Notes under the pieces: model-generated
Told to the model about the DNA's origin: nothing
The model's database searches: none
What the model saw: only the letters and a program-made list of their open reading frames with translations
Program-made: the position numbers and the translations under genes
Shown: positions 32,917 through 44,527 of the stretch, piece by piece
How the letters are laid out: each line of letters begins with the position of its first letter
Position numbering within the stretch: the first letter of the stretch is position 1
NCBI GenBank assembly: GCA_036785325.1
Contig: JAXIVH010000081.1
Location: forward strand, 756,025-820,024
Reading direction: 5' to 3'
Source of the DNA: Urophycis tenuis
Lineage: Eukaryota > Chordata > Actinopteri > Gadiformes > Phycidae
DNA: 64,000 nt

Positions 32917-33636
32917 GAGTTGTACACGGCTCACATGCTGGAGTGATTCGCCCACATAAGAGTCTACATCATGGTTGTCACATTTTGCTGACTATTATGC
33001 CACAACAACAAATGCATTGGCTACCAACTACAATCACTATTGCGATATCTGCATCCCTAACATACAATTCAACCAAACAATTTGTTCCATCTTTGTTGTA
33101 TCATGTTTTGCTGAAATCCTCTGGGATTTTGCATCAATAAATACCATCAAAATGCATTGCTGCCGACTGCAGGACGATTGAGTTAATACATAAGCAAGAT
33201 GTCAACTATACACAAACAATCTCTCCCAAGAAACTTTCAACAAATTAAATGCATTAAATGCTACCTCATTGAAAAGCTTGTTATTTTAGTGATTTTTAAA
33301 CATCACACATGTATTGTCAACGGCACATTACGCTCCCAATGTGTGTGTAATAACTGATAATACATCCATGGTAATAAAAAACTGCTTTGACACAGGACTG
33401 GCAATGGTCAACAAATAAACATTAAACTATGGAACGAACGTAGATGTATGTTGAGAAGCTCAACCATGATCTTGTCCTAATTAGATATGCTTAACGTGCA
33501 ATGTCTACAATGTGAACACCATGCTGCTAACTAACAAAATCATTACCTAACGATTACAACACAGAACAAACTGCCCTAATGACACCTGTTAATATCCAGA
33601 CCCTTCCCACCAGCATTTACTTTGCCACAGCATTAT

Positions 33637-33800
33637 CAGGGGAGAGCGCGAACGCAGTCCCCCACTACCAGAAATTATGCAGTCGAGATTCCCACATTTG
33701 GGGAATTCGCAGGGGTCAGCACAACCGGAGTGCAATGGCTGAGCCTCGCCCTGGGTGAACCACCTTCTTGATCATGGTGTCTCCCCTGCCAGGTAAGTAT
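33637..33800 (-). ncRNA. rnu1: U1 snRNA gene, copy 12 (array edge, X-type promoter)
   Basis: 164 nt with one change, U22 to C (GGGGAGATACC becomes GGGGAGACACC), close to the 5' helix region. It is the outermost gene. Its upstream flank is a diverged X-type sequence that leaves the array after about 34100. Confidence 0.96.
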
Positions 33801-34003
33801 GAGTTGTACATGGCTCACATGCTGGAGTGATTCTCCCACATAAGAGTCTACATCATGGTGCTTACATTTTAATGACAACACGACAACTTGACTAACAAAC
33901 TACAAATAACCATTCTGATATTTCTATCCCAAAGATGCAAAACAAATAAAGAATTAGAAATGCAAGTAATATAACGGTATACGTATTTCCCATCATGCAT
34001 TGC
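33801..34003 (-). promoter_or_regulatory. X-type U1 promoter of copy 12
   Basis: It has the proximal element ACCATGATGTAGACTCT (33841-33861), an octamer-like atgcaagt at 33960-33967, and the SPH/ZNF143-like tttcccatcatgcattgc at 33986-34003. The last sits -186 to -203 from the gene start, the same distance as in copies 1 and 3, although the surrounding sequence has diverged. This supports constraint on the site. Confidence 0.78.
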
Positions 34004-34336
34004 TGTATTCTGCTGAGGTTTCCAATTGGTAACACAAAGCTCCTCCCACATCACGTCCCCTCACAGGACAGTCCAGCACACAAGTACAGCAAAGTGACAC
34101 AGCAGTATGCCCGTCACGTTTTTTTTTTTTTTTTTTTTTTTTTTAGATTTGACCGTGTTTACAGGTCAATAAAATAATTAAAACGAAGGAGCTGAAGGGG
34201 ACTTTCCCTTTTTGCAAACAAAGCAACATTCATTTGAATCACACCAAAGCTGATGTTTGATTATCACAATCAGGTATCTTTGTCACCTTTGCTGTGGTCA
34301 TTGTTAATGTTGTGGGACTTGGAGGCAGTGAGGGTC
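34004..34336. other. Edge of U1 array, no gene
   Basis: Array-like sequence fades out after 34003. A T run lies at 34120-34144. No gene seen. Confidence 0.5.
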
Positions 34337-34402
34337 CATTTACATTTACAATTACATTTAGCAGACGCTTTTATCCAAAGTGACTTACAAAGAGTACAAA
34401 GG
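34337..34402 (+). repeat. Short dispersed repeat (ATTTAGCAGACGCTTTTATC motif)
   Basis: It carries acatttagcagacgctttta followed by tccaaagtgacttacaaaga. The same motif recurs at 63146-63215 and, inverted, at 45495-45563 and 63900-63968. It is a very common fish interspersed motif, probably the end of a transposon. Confidence 0.75.
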
Positions 34403-36944
34403 GGAAACATTTCATAGCTGCCAATACAGTAAGAAAGGCCCCAGATCAAGTTTCAAACATTTCAATTGCTTTCAATTACATTAATCAACACTCCTCTTAA
34501 TTGCATCCATGGTGGAAGACTACATTCATTGTCCTATAATTATTGCCATCCGTTTTAAAAGAGGAAACACAGTGCTCACGGGCCTCTGAAGTGACGGGGA
34601 GTGTCTGGTAACTCTTGAGTGCCGGTGGCCCCGCAGAAAAGAACAGGAACAGTGAGCCTGGTGGAGCTCTCTGCAGACTAGTGTCCCTCACCGACTCCAA
34701 AATGGCGGGCCGTGGGGCAGTACGCGTTGCTCGTCAGTAAACGCTTATGGCTGGCGCACCCCTCGCTACACCACTCGTCTGTTGAAAGTGAAAGGCGCGT
34801 TTCATCTCCCTTAACAAGGCAGAAGGAGTGCGTTCTCGGGTTGTCCGTGCCACCCAAGCTCTTTCAAATCACAAAGGGAACGTGCAAAGGACCAGTCGCA
34901 GCATTTAATGAACGACGCCACTGGTGTGTCGGAACAGACACGTGGCAAACTTGTAGGCCACATGCGTTACCCACACAACGTAACTCAATATTACTGGGTA
35001 GCAGACTCATGTACAAACACAAATGTCAAAACGGCTGACTACAAATGTAACGTTTTACCTATCTCTCTTCTGTCTAACGATGCTGGTTTGCTCATATTTG
35101 AAAAATATATGGACTTACTTTGTCGAATGATGAGCGACGAAAGTTAGGCGTTCTTCGACAATTACTTGGAACGGACTCGTCATAAGGCCCGTTTACACCT
35201 GGAGGGGTTAGTATTCATCCGCCCAATAGACTGGCTCACTCTGTGACTTAATTGGTTGTGTGCATCCACGTAGTTTATAACACGTCACCGACCTTTTTTT
35301 TGGGGGGGGGGGGGGTGAACAGGACTGGCCATATACGTTAATGTAAAATAGTAGTAAAGAACAAATAGAAAACTGGCCAAAGTTCAATTCCTAAATAAAT
35401 GACCCAAAGACATGACCGTATTAATACTGCATGGTGCTCATAACTTACAGTGCAAAGCTATTATTTAATCTTTTGTTGACCCTTGTGAAACATAATGTTT
35501 CACTCAGTTTGTATTTTATAGGCTATATAGGCTAATATATGCTATAACCTACACAGAAAAGGAGAACATGAGTACACATACAAAACAAATCACGCTTAAT
35601 TTATATATTCAAACTCAGCCAAAGTCAAAGAAGTGAGAAGCTTTCCAAGTAGCCTCTCTCTTTCCACAAGTGCATTGACAGCACTTTTCCCCCTAATGCA
35701 TGGTACAATTATCAATCATTGCGATTATAGCACACTAAACGAAATAAATAAATGAGTCCCTCCAGGCTTTCGCTGGCCTTGTGTTGCCTGATGTTGCATG
35801 AGCTTTTTCTAAAAAATTGCAATGAAGTGTGTTTTTTAGGTTTTTGTTGTGATTACAGTGCAAGAGGAAATGAAAGTTGTTGCAAAGTTGCGATTTTCCT
35901 GATTTTAAATATTAAGTTATTACTGGAAAAAAAAACATTAATTAAAAGAACAAAAACACAAACAAATGGTCCGGTAAATAATCTCACCAACATGGCAAAT
36001 AAAAGATTACCAGGACTACAAAAATGCAGCAAAATAGACTCCAAAGGCACCTGTTTGGTCAAAAGTTAAAGTGGAACCTCACAGCGAAGTTGCCTACAAA
36101 ATGTTATTATGTAAATGCCTCAGAATTCATATCAGAAATAAAATCATCAGTACTAGTACTGTGTACAGGCAATCTCTCCTGAATACTAAATTAAATAATA
36201 ATTACAAACTAATAATGTGAATGGCTCAGCTTTCACATAAGAAAAAAAAACATCTAAGTTCAACAGAACAGAACAGAACCACACAACATGATGCTGAAGA
36301 CACCTAAGCAATAGAAAATAAAATACCATATTGGCAAAACACCCTGAATCTGCGGGCATTGGGCATTGGACAGTACAATTCCAACATGTAGGTCATCAGA
36401 TGTCTGGGGTGGAACCAATGAAAGGGGGGAGACGGAGAAGATTCTTTAGCTAGAAGTTGTTTCTGTCAACATAACAGTAACATTTTGGATTTATTTATTG
36501 AATTAACTAAAAGACTCTCCATCTGAATCTCTTGAGTCTCCACACTGACTCCTCTCGTCATCACTGCTTCTCTCATCTGAGCCGTCACGAGGTGTGAGCT
36601 GCTGATGCAAGGGGGGGCAGGGCATGGCGCAATGGTCGACACTTTCCGTTCACTAGTTCCCAGCCATGAACAATGGGAGAGGGATGTAGGTTGTAATGGA
36701 GCTGACAACATGTAAGGTAGTTTGTCCTTTCCATATGAAGATTCAAAGAGTCATCATCATCAGGTGGGAGACGGATTGTACACTTATTATTCTTCAGTTT
36801 GTGCCATTTGGAAACTCTGGCCTGCCCACGGCTCACATCTGCACTCCCAGCATAAATGATGGCGAGGACAAATGCCTTCATATCCGCTCTGACTTCATGT
36901 TTTAATTCCAGACTCCTGCCACTCGTCCCAGGAGCTCTCTTGCC
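34403..36944. other. No convincing gene
   Basis: Scattered short open frames without family features. A poly-G run lies at 35309-35323. Most of it is AT-rich intergenic DNA. The minus-strand frames between 36466 and 36881 are not recognised and could be downstream remains of the pseudogene that follows. Confidence 0.5.
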
Positions 36945-39063
36945 TCAGGGTTGATCTTCATCTTCTACCAACTCTCTATAGAACCCTGAGGTGTGGTCAC
37001 TGCCAGTGATCACATGGAGAGGTATGATGATATCTGCAACCTGTTCCATGAGCATGGCACGGCAGTCGATTAACGCATGCTTGGGTTTAATCAGCAGATC
37101 ACCTCTGACTTGCTGCGTGACGTAAGCTGCTTTGACATACACATCTGTGTCCCCGCATTCTAGAACAACAGGACCAGTGTACTTACTGGCTCTCACCTTT
37201 GCATAGGCAGAGAGCAGCATTGTATCTGTTTGTATCTGTATTCTGGATGTCTGAAGACATTGTCCCCATTGGCCACACCAGTGCTCAGGTTGGTTGACGT
37301 TTCTCCCTCACAGTAGATGATGTCCCCCTGCACCTGACCGCTTGTCTTTTCACCTGTTGCTTTACAAGTTTCTGTAGTCTGACCTTGTTTCCGGAATTAA
37401 CCATGAGTTGGTTGAACTCAGTGGGAACGTATCTTCGGACTTGGGAAAAACGTTTGGGCCTTTTGGATGTTTTGCTGCCCGACGATTGTGCTCACCATCC
37501 TGCTGAAAGGAAGGTCATATATGTCACTGACAAGGATGATGAGGTATGCGTTGGCATGGCGTGAAAAGATCATGGCACAGATTTTATCCAAGTAGTCACC
37601 CCAGTGGTACCCTGACACGTCCCGCTTCCGAGAATCACGGTCTTCTGGTGTGGGGGTGGCAAGCCGCCAGATCAGCCTCATGTCCACAAAGCTAATGTGG
37701 CCTCTTGTTTTTTCACTTACTAGCTTGAAGATATCTAACAACTTGCTCTTCACAGTCTTGCGCATTGACCCATCCACATTGTAGAGTGAGACTGGTGAGG
37801 CGACCAGGCCAGACTGTAGTGACCTTAGTGTAGGTGAGGAGATGTCAAAGGGCTCTGCTTCAAAATCCTTCATGAATGCCAGCAGGTGCTGAACTGCCTG
37901 CTCATCCTTCTTCATCCTTGCTGGCTGGCGTTCAACATGCTTCCTATGGCGGCGCTGGCACTTGAGGCTCCGCTTCACAGTAGACTTCACCCTAGCAACA
38001 TTGTTTGCCTTTCTTGTTGTTGAGAACATGTTGCTTTAGCTTCCAGTTCAGATTCATAGTTGTTTTTATCCAAAGGTCGAGTGGCTGACAGCAGTAAGGT
38101 TGCCCTGTCATTGGCTGGGTGAAGTGAATGTTGACGAATGCCTTTTTCTCATCTGACAGCGAAGAGAGCCTAATTGCCCAATAATCTGGCAACCACCTTC
38201 CATAATCATGGTTGTTGTATGCCATCAGTCCAGGCAGCATGTTGCATGTTGACAGTAGGTATTCTGTATCATTTATTGCATGACATGCATGAAGACATTG
38301 TACAAGTCGGTCGGTCATTTCCAGAAAAGAGATCCAAAAGTCCCCCATGTCTGTGCCAGGTTTTTACATACATTACACTTATACATCCTCCACAAGATCC
38401 TTGTGAGTTTTCTGTAGAGCCTCCTGAGTTTCAGTGAGTGCATTGCGCTTGAGATTCTCCTTGATGTCCTCTGATAGCTCTTCATGCTCAAGAATCTTTG
38501 CTAGTCTAGTTTATGGATTAGAGCCTCTGTCCAGATGCATTGCCTCATCTGGCTTGAAATGTGTATGGTTGATGTGCTTCATCCAACAGACATGGTGGTA
38601 AATGATGCCGTTTGCAAAAAGATCTGACAGTGCTGATGTTGACTCAATGAGCTCTGTGAGACAGTCCCTCAACTGTTCATCTTCTATAAGGACTGTGGCG
38701 CTTGAAGGCGCGCCATGCTGAATGTGTGTTTATTCTGAACAGCCTGCTTTGCACCCTATTTGGGTGCCTCGTGTCCTCACCTTGCATGCACCACACACAC
38801 GTTGTCTTGTCGTGGAGAGGCCCATTCACAGATGAACACAGGCATTTTGGTGATGGTCCCTCTGAGTCTTTGTCACACAGAGCCTTCTGAGCTGGCATTT
38901 CAGAACTTGAAATCAGCAATGTCATTTTATTTGCTTGTGCACCGTCTGGCTTTTTCAAGCTTGTCTGAAGATGAGATGGAGATACAACATGACTGATGTA
39001 TGTAATGACCATGTAATATATGTAATGATGTATGTAATGTAATGACTTTACCAATCTTGCCAC
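36945..39063 (-). pseudogene. Decayed multi-copy-type gene with XPG/FEN1-like C-terminal motifs
   Basis: Protein-like segments follow one another on the minus strand in different frames. At 39063-38680: 'CVWCMQGEDTRHPNR', 'RLFRINTHSAWRAFKRH'. At 38680-38520, after a frameshift: 'VLIEDEQLRDCLTELIES' and 'YHHVCWMKHINHTHFKPDEA'. At 38348-37992: 'GLMAYNNHDYGRWLPDYWAI', 'FTQPMTGQPYCCQPLDLW'. At 38029-37418: 'NNVARVKSTVKRSL', 'VSLYNVDGSMRKTVKSKLLD', 'VDMRLIWRLATPTPEDR'. At 37220-36945: 'VVLECGDTDVYVKAAYV' and 'IIPLHVITGSDHTSGFY'. The last two resemble the acidic DTD and G-[CS]-D-[YH]-T motifs of XPG/FEN1-type (PIN-like) nucleases. I recall similar fish proteins only as uncharacterised, often repeated genes. 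At least two frameshifts and internal gaps make this copy nonfunctional. The nuclease link is inference. Confidence 0.65.
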
Positions 39064-40334
39064 GAGGTGGTGGTGTAAACATGACCAAATTTGTCAAGCC
39101 CTTACCGGTTTTTGGCTTTCGATTGTAAACTGTCTCATTTTCCTTGGTTGATTTTATCAGAAGACTCACAAGGCTTGCTCACAAACTCCTGTAAAGTACC
39201 AGAGAAGCTAGTCATCGGCAATCTAGCTAGGGTAGGCCTATTGGAGCTGAAACTAGCAGTCTTGCAAACCTGAATCATGTTAATGCTAGATCAAACAAAT
39301 TAGATATGTTAGTTTGTTTTGCTTTTTTCCATGACAAGCAGCTGGATTATGGTAGTCGACATAAATTAAGAGACAGCATAAGATAACATTAGCTTGCCAG
39401 CTAGTAATACATTCATAATGATAAAATGATCTTTGGACGAGTGAATAATGTTGAGTATATAACATCTTACCTCAAACAAAGTATCTCAATGGGAATTTCC
39501 AGTGACATGAAACTGTGGAAACGTAAACATAGAGAGATCGTGTTCGCACATCACTTGGATGTGTGGCTGACTGATTGGGACTGAGGTATGCTGTGTTGAA
39601 TTACTGCAGAAGACAACTTTAGATATATTGTATGCCATTGAGAAGTGTTAAATTATTTCCCAGCTCATAATGAAATGAAGGGACCAATTGATCAACACAG
39701 TTCAGGGAACTAATAACATTGGCAAAGTTTGTTTCTCATCAACCACAAATCTTGATGATAGACATCATGTTGCGCCTTTTCAACAGGAAGTGGGTTGCGG
39801 AGGATGTGAAACCTGTTCCGAAGATACTTCTGTCACACAATTCAATAAACTGTCATATAATTCCCTGTATCTTCAATGCATGGGCAACAGAAAGAGCCAC
39901 TGCTTAAGACTGTGTGCTGAAATACACCTGCTTGTATCATTTGGCTTGGATATTTTAGTCGTTAACGTTATTGTTTCTATACATTGCTTGAAAATGTCAA
40001 ACGTGGGCTAGAGCCTGGATGTCAGAAATACATGGACATCTTTTTCCTTATTGTTACATCATAGAAGAACCTGGAAAAGGGCTTCATCACCCATAATAGT
40101 AAAAGATGAACCCTTCTTGGCTTAAATGAATGACAGCAATAATCTAGGTTATTTATCATGGTTTGGCTTTGGGTGCCGAACTAACTTGTAATGTTGCAGT
40201 GCTTACTGAAATGTTGTCATTCCCTTAACATTTGTGAACATTTCACTGGGAGGAAAAGGGTCCCATGTGCTCAATATACAATGAGCAGGATATCCACTTT
40301 GTAGAAAATGACAAAATACTTGAATTTGAATTCA
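39064..40334. other. No gene seen
   Basis: Short open frames only. Part of 39064-39170 may be upstream remains of the preceding pseudogene. Confidence 0.5.
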
Positions 40335-40680
40335 AAGGATTCAAGGATTCAAAGGTTTTATTGTCATGTGTGCAGTAAAGAAACACGTTTGTTTCCCTGA
40401 ACAATGAAATGCTTACTTTGCTGCCCACACTGGATACCATATATAAATAATGTATAAAAATCTAAATAGAATAAACTGTACAATAAAAAATTCAAATAAA
40501 AAGTAAAAAATAAAAAAAATAAAAAAAATAAATAAAGAAAAAAGAATGCAAGTGAAATGGTATTCTTGTAAATATGCGTGTAAATATGCATCTGAACGTT
40601 TGGATTTCCCCGCATTCTCCAACCATTCCCCCCCCCCCCCCCAACCCCCCAATAGCTGCTTCCTGCCTTTAGTGAACTGT
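40335..40680 (-). mobile_element. LINE or SINE 3'-tail fragment
   Basis: The left end has tandem ggattcaagg-type repeats (about 40328-40355) followed by ttttattgtcatgtgtgcag. On the minus strand this is a ...caataaaa end with a (CCTTGAATC)-type tail, as in CR1/L2/Rex1-group elements. The body is AT-rich (aaataaaaaa) and noncoding. A poly-C run lies at 40629-40642. Confidence 0.6.
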
Positions 40681-41039
40681 GATACACGACGTCATATGGC
40701 TTACTAACCCTTTGTTGAGGAATGTCTTTGCACACTGCGGGCCTATCTTCATTGGTTTGGTCTGCAAAGATGGATGGATTCACTTTGAACCGTGGTCCTA
40801 CCTCTACATTGTCTGGCATGATGCCGGCTGGCCATCATTTCCCCAAGTCTATGTAGCCTTGAGAAACGAGGCAATGTATTGCTCCCACTCACAAATCAGG
40901 TGGGGAAAGCGGTAAAAAAACAACATGATGCGTATCCTTTTCCAAAATGATTAGCCCACGGTGGAGTTGTGTCCTCACGTGACGTCAGCGCAGAGACGTC
41001 ATCTGCATGTTCTACTCACGTAGTGCATGCAATGTCAAG
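40681..41039. other. No gene seen
   Basis: Unique-looking noncoding sequence with a cacgtgacgtcagcg stretch near 40976, which includes a CRE-like tgacgtca. Confidence 0.4.
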
Positions 41040-41214
41040 CAAATCGTACATTGCACCCTGTGTTGTCTGCACAATGTCTGTTTGTCTGTTTGTTTGTCTG
41101 ATTGTCCATTTTGTTCATTTTGCACCACAGGTCTGAGAGGACTGCAATTTAATCTGTGCTGTATGCCTGCCATGTAGCACACTTGACTAAAAAGTTACTT
41201 GAACTTGAACTTGT
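41040..41214 (+). mobile_element. LINE A-family 3' UTR fragment
   Basis: It matches the 3' UTR of LINE A (9020-9181): 'gtctgtttgtctgtttgttt', 'ttttgcaccacaggtctgag', 'aggactgcaatt', 'catgtagcacacttgac'. It ends in a (TTGAAC)n tail. Only the 3' end is present. Confidence 0.85.
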
Positions 41215-42532
41215 TATGAGTTACGTGGGCTTAGAGTTGTTAGTAATAGTGTGGGCGTTAACGAAAGTGCACAGCTAGTGACGTCACTAGAATATATGAG
41301 TACATGTCTGACTATATGCTGTGAACTCTTTTTAAATTTGACATGTACCATAGCTTCTGAAGGACGAAACGCCTTTCCTTCTGGGTTGCAGCCAGGGGAG
41401 AGGACGCAGCACAGGGAACTAGTTGATTATAACGCAATCCGTATGTTTATGGGCTGCTGTTATAGGTCTGTGCCAAAAACAACAACCCCGTTGTTAAAGA
41501 ATTTGCAAATGTCTTTTGTGTGTAAAAATGTCAATCATAAACATCACACACATTTCAAGGTTGAACTTTTCACTGTGGGCCGACACACCTTCCTTTTGGT
41601 GTCCTGGACTACTGGCTACGAACCTCAATGCAGCCAGTGAGTGATCATTGAGGCAACATTCGACAGCAGTTGCGATGCGTTGACAGGATGAGGGAGATCT
41701 CAGCTGGCACCTCGTGAAGCCTGTGACCTTGAGGTGTCCTGTGCAGAAGACTGTCAGGGGACCACAGCTTCGCAGTTGTCTTCCCTTGCCAAAGCTTGGA
41801 GCCACAAAGCCCCTCTAAGCCGCACACCTGCATTGAGTAATCAGTGTGATGGGTAGATGTGTAGGTTCGAGCCTCTTTCTCTAGGAGGTTTACAGCCTAC
41901 AATCCCCCCCCCCCCCCCCCCCAAAAAAAAAAGCACTTCCCCATCTCAAAAACTGGGTCACCCACATTGTGTGGAAGCTTATTGGTTTCAGATCATTGTC
42001 GCTTCCTGGACCCAGTGATTGAAAATATGTTGAAGCTATGGTACGATACGATACGATACTCACATTCACATTAATGACAGCCGATCACCAGTAGATCGCT
42101 GACACGCGTTGGCATGGCCGGACAATCAAGAGCGCTTTTATTCCCTTAGGATTTTAGCGTCTCTTCGTTGTTTCTCTCACAAGGACCCGGACTCGAACAT
42201 GTATGTGTTGAGTATGTTTTAAGTATGTTTTAACAGACATGAAAGTAAGATGTGTCAAAAGTATAGTGTTATGAATAAAGTACTGCCTTCTGATGAGGAG
42301 GAGAGGTGAGGAGATTGTTGTTGATGCCGAAGAACAAGAAGTGCCAGGAACTCTATGTAGTTTAAGCTGAAGTTGTTTATTGGTCTCGTAGGCCTACGAG
42401 GAGAAGCAGAGGATTTAATCGAGCAAGAGATTTGTGCGTGAATCTTCCTCAGTTGCTTTTCTGCTCCCGGAGACACAGTGTATTATATACAAGTCCCAAA
42501 TCGGAACAGCATGACAGGAGTGTCCCATTCTC
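41215..42532. other. No gene seen
   Basis: Contains a poly-C run at 41907-41922 followed by A. Open frames on both strands show no family features. Confidence 0.5.
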
Positions 42533-42576
42533 CATCCATCCATCCATGTCCTCCGCTTATCCGGGGTCGGGTCGCG
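42533..42576 (-). mobile_element. RTE/Rex3-like 3'-tail fragment
   Basis: ccatccatccatccatgt followed by cctccgcttatccggggtcg. On the minus strand this is the cgaccccggataagcgga... plus (GATG)n end common to fish RTE/Rex3-type LINEs. It is very short. Confidence 0.55.
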
Positions 42577-42935
42577 TCCCATTCTGATTGGCTTATAATG
42601 TATAAAGATTACATGTTACTAAACAGATTTGACATGACGTAGGTGTATCCTTCAATCACTTTATGTTATGTCTCTAAGTTCCAGAGAGTCAGACTTAAAG
42701 TCGCCAAGAGGAATACAATCTTCACTATGTCCTTCTTCAGAACGTCAGAGAAACCTGACGATTGAAGATTGTTTGCGCAGGTCATCACATTTTCCACAGT
42801 CCTACAGTACGCGACAAAGGAAACAACACAAAAACAAGTCTCAGCAACTTTGGTCACCCCCACTGCCTCCACCTTAGTCATCGCCCGCCTCCACAGTGCC
42901 TTTAGAAGAAGCACTGAAAAGCCAATCTCGCAGTG

Positions 42936-43042
42936 ATGACAGTGACACGATGTCTGCTGCTCAGCGCATCCAGTAAGTAGGCTTTCTCTTAATCCCTCCT
43001 TTACATCGACCCTGAGAACATCTTGAACCTGTGTGTGCGTGT

Positions 43043-43092
<50 letters not shown>

Positions 43093-44236
43093 CATGCAAT
43101 GCGTGGGTTACAGTTTGGCTTCACGCCTCACTCACCGCCTCCCCGATTGTGGAGGCTGAGCCAGGGGCCAACGTTACCTTGTCCTGCACCAACATATCCA
43201 GCTCTCCGACACTGGCTGTCTGGATGAGTGCCCGTCCCACATCCAAGCCTGTTGTCATCTCATCTGTGTACGGAACGCCGCACAGGAAACACATTGAGGC
43301 CAACCAACAAGGAAGAATCATAATGGAATACAGTGTCTCTGTCATCAATCTTACAATAATGCAAGTGAAGTCATCGGACTCGGGCTGGTATTATTGCATT
43401 TTTTACCATGGGGTCAATGTGGTTGTGAGCAATTCATCATTGTTATCAGTTCGTGGTAAGATTTTACTTTTCTCTACAATCTGTCAATGAGCACACACAT
43501 TGATATATATATCCATATATACTCATCGTTTTTTTCTGTTTGAAGGAAATTCTACATTTCATGAAGAGAACAGCACCGTTTGTGAAAGTAACAATCCTTT
43601 TTTCATTATTTGTCATTTTGAGGTGGCTAAACAAACTGCTGACATTGGAATATTTTTTCAGACTATAAATTTCATCTCAATCATTTCCATTTTAAGGCAA
43701 AAAACGCGACAGAATTAAATGAATTGTATTAAACTTCAGTTATAGATAATATTAGTTCAAATGTGTACCATATTATAATGATCTATCCTCCCCAGCAACA
43801 CAGCCAGAGATCTGTGATGGAAATTGGAGGATCGCGGGAGGAATCTTTGGGTCTGTGATCATGATAATGGCTGTGGTCATTGTGGGACTACTTCTCAAAA
43901 TAACACAACAATGTCATCTTCAGAAAGGTCAGCCAAGTCCTTCTCACAGAAATAAGTTCCACCATGCTGTGACCTTGTTTTGATCGAGATGTGTATGTGT
44001 ATCTTAATTCTTGATTTTTTTTTCTTAATAATTTTTTAGATGTTAATAATCAACCTCAGCTGCAGGAAAGCCAGGTAAATCGAATTTTACACATTTCTAT
44101 ACACTTTAGATTTTAAAATAGAAAACAATATCACCTTTATTGCCATCAGTGAAGATAGGCCTAATGTAGTTTGTAGTTTTTTATTTAAAAAAGTGTCAAA
44201 TTTGCCTACAAATGTCCACATATTCAATGTATAATT

Positions 44237-44329
<93 letters not shown>

Positions 44330-44527
44330 CATATGTATTCTATATATAGAATACATATGAAAACTGAAAGAAAGAAAACTGACATTTAATGTTTGTCCTC
44401 TGCCCAGAGTCATGAGTCTGACCAGGCTGAAATATGTTACTCAACGCTGAATTTCCGTCAGATGAGCCTTCTTGGGCCGAAACACAAGAAGAAGCAGGAG
44501 ACAGTGGTGTACGCCACCACCAGATAG
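42936..44527 (+). CDS. ITIM-bearing immunoglobulin-superfamily receptor (five exons)
   Basis: Probably an inhibitory cell-surface receptor on immune cells. Exons by splice consensus and matching phase: 42936-42972 (signal peptide, phase 1), 43114-43455 (V-type Ig domain, phase 1), 43796-43927 (stalk and membrane segment, phase 1), 44040-44074, and 44408-44527. They join to an open 221-residue product. Residues 1-21 form a signal peptide (MTVTRCLLLSASIWLHASLT). The Ig domain has the disulphide cysteines at C37 (VTLSC) and C107 in DSGWYYC. A hydrophobic membrane helix spans about 142-160. The tail holds ICYSTL (191-196), a canonical ITIM, and VVYATT (215-220), a near-ITIM close to the C-terminus. 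The intron 1 acceptor is preceded by a long (GT)n. Fish have many expanded receptor families of this type; the exact family is not assigned. No coding lesion is visible. Confidence 0.8.
43034..43088 (+). repeat. (GT)n microsatellite in receptor intron 1
   Basis: Almost pure tg repeat ending about 25 bases before the exon 2 acceptor gggttacag. It occupies the place of the polypyrimidine tract. Confidence 0.95.
44238..44330 (+). repeat. (TATC)n-(TA)n compound microsatellite in receptor intron 4
   Basis: About 12 tatc units followed by about 20 ta units, some 75 bases before the last exon. Confidence 0.95.

Larger units (their letters stand above)
10741..34003 (-). repeat. Tandem U1 snRNA gene array, interrupted by transposons
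   Basis: Twelve complete U1 genes and one fragment all point leftward. Uninterrupted Y-type units start at 27441, 28327, 29212, 30098, 30983, 31867, 32753 and 33637, a spacing of 884-886 bases. X-type units (after the genes at 10741 and 21305) measure 992 bases, and about 980 once an inserted hAT element is removed. Gene starts 27441/29212/30983 and 28327/30098 are exactly 1771 bases apart, showing a dimeric higher-order repeat. The Y spacers contain repeated small open frames that are a by-product of unit homogenisation. Transposon insertions at 12491-21248, 22088-23045 and 23559-26875 break the left part. Confidence 0.95.

Noticed and set aside
27631..33181. Conserved 65- and 68-codon open frames repeated in every Y-type U1 spacer
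   Set aside because: They lie in the upstream spacer on the opposite strand to U1, and their identity is explained by tandem-unit homogenisation. No domain and no sign of codon-level constraint.
10741..34003. Possible CRISPR-like or phage-like repeat array
   Set aside because: Repeat units are 0.9 kb with U1 genes and snRNA promoters, in a clearly vertebrate context.
42666..43124. 152-codon minus-strand frame over the first exons of the Ig receptor
   Set aside because: Contains a His/Thr microsatellite run and no domain. The plus-strand exon model has matching splice phases.
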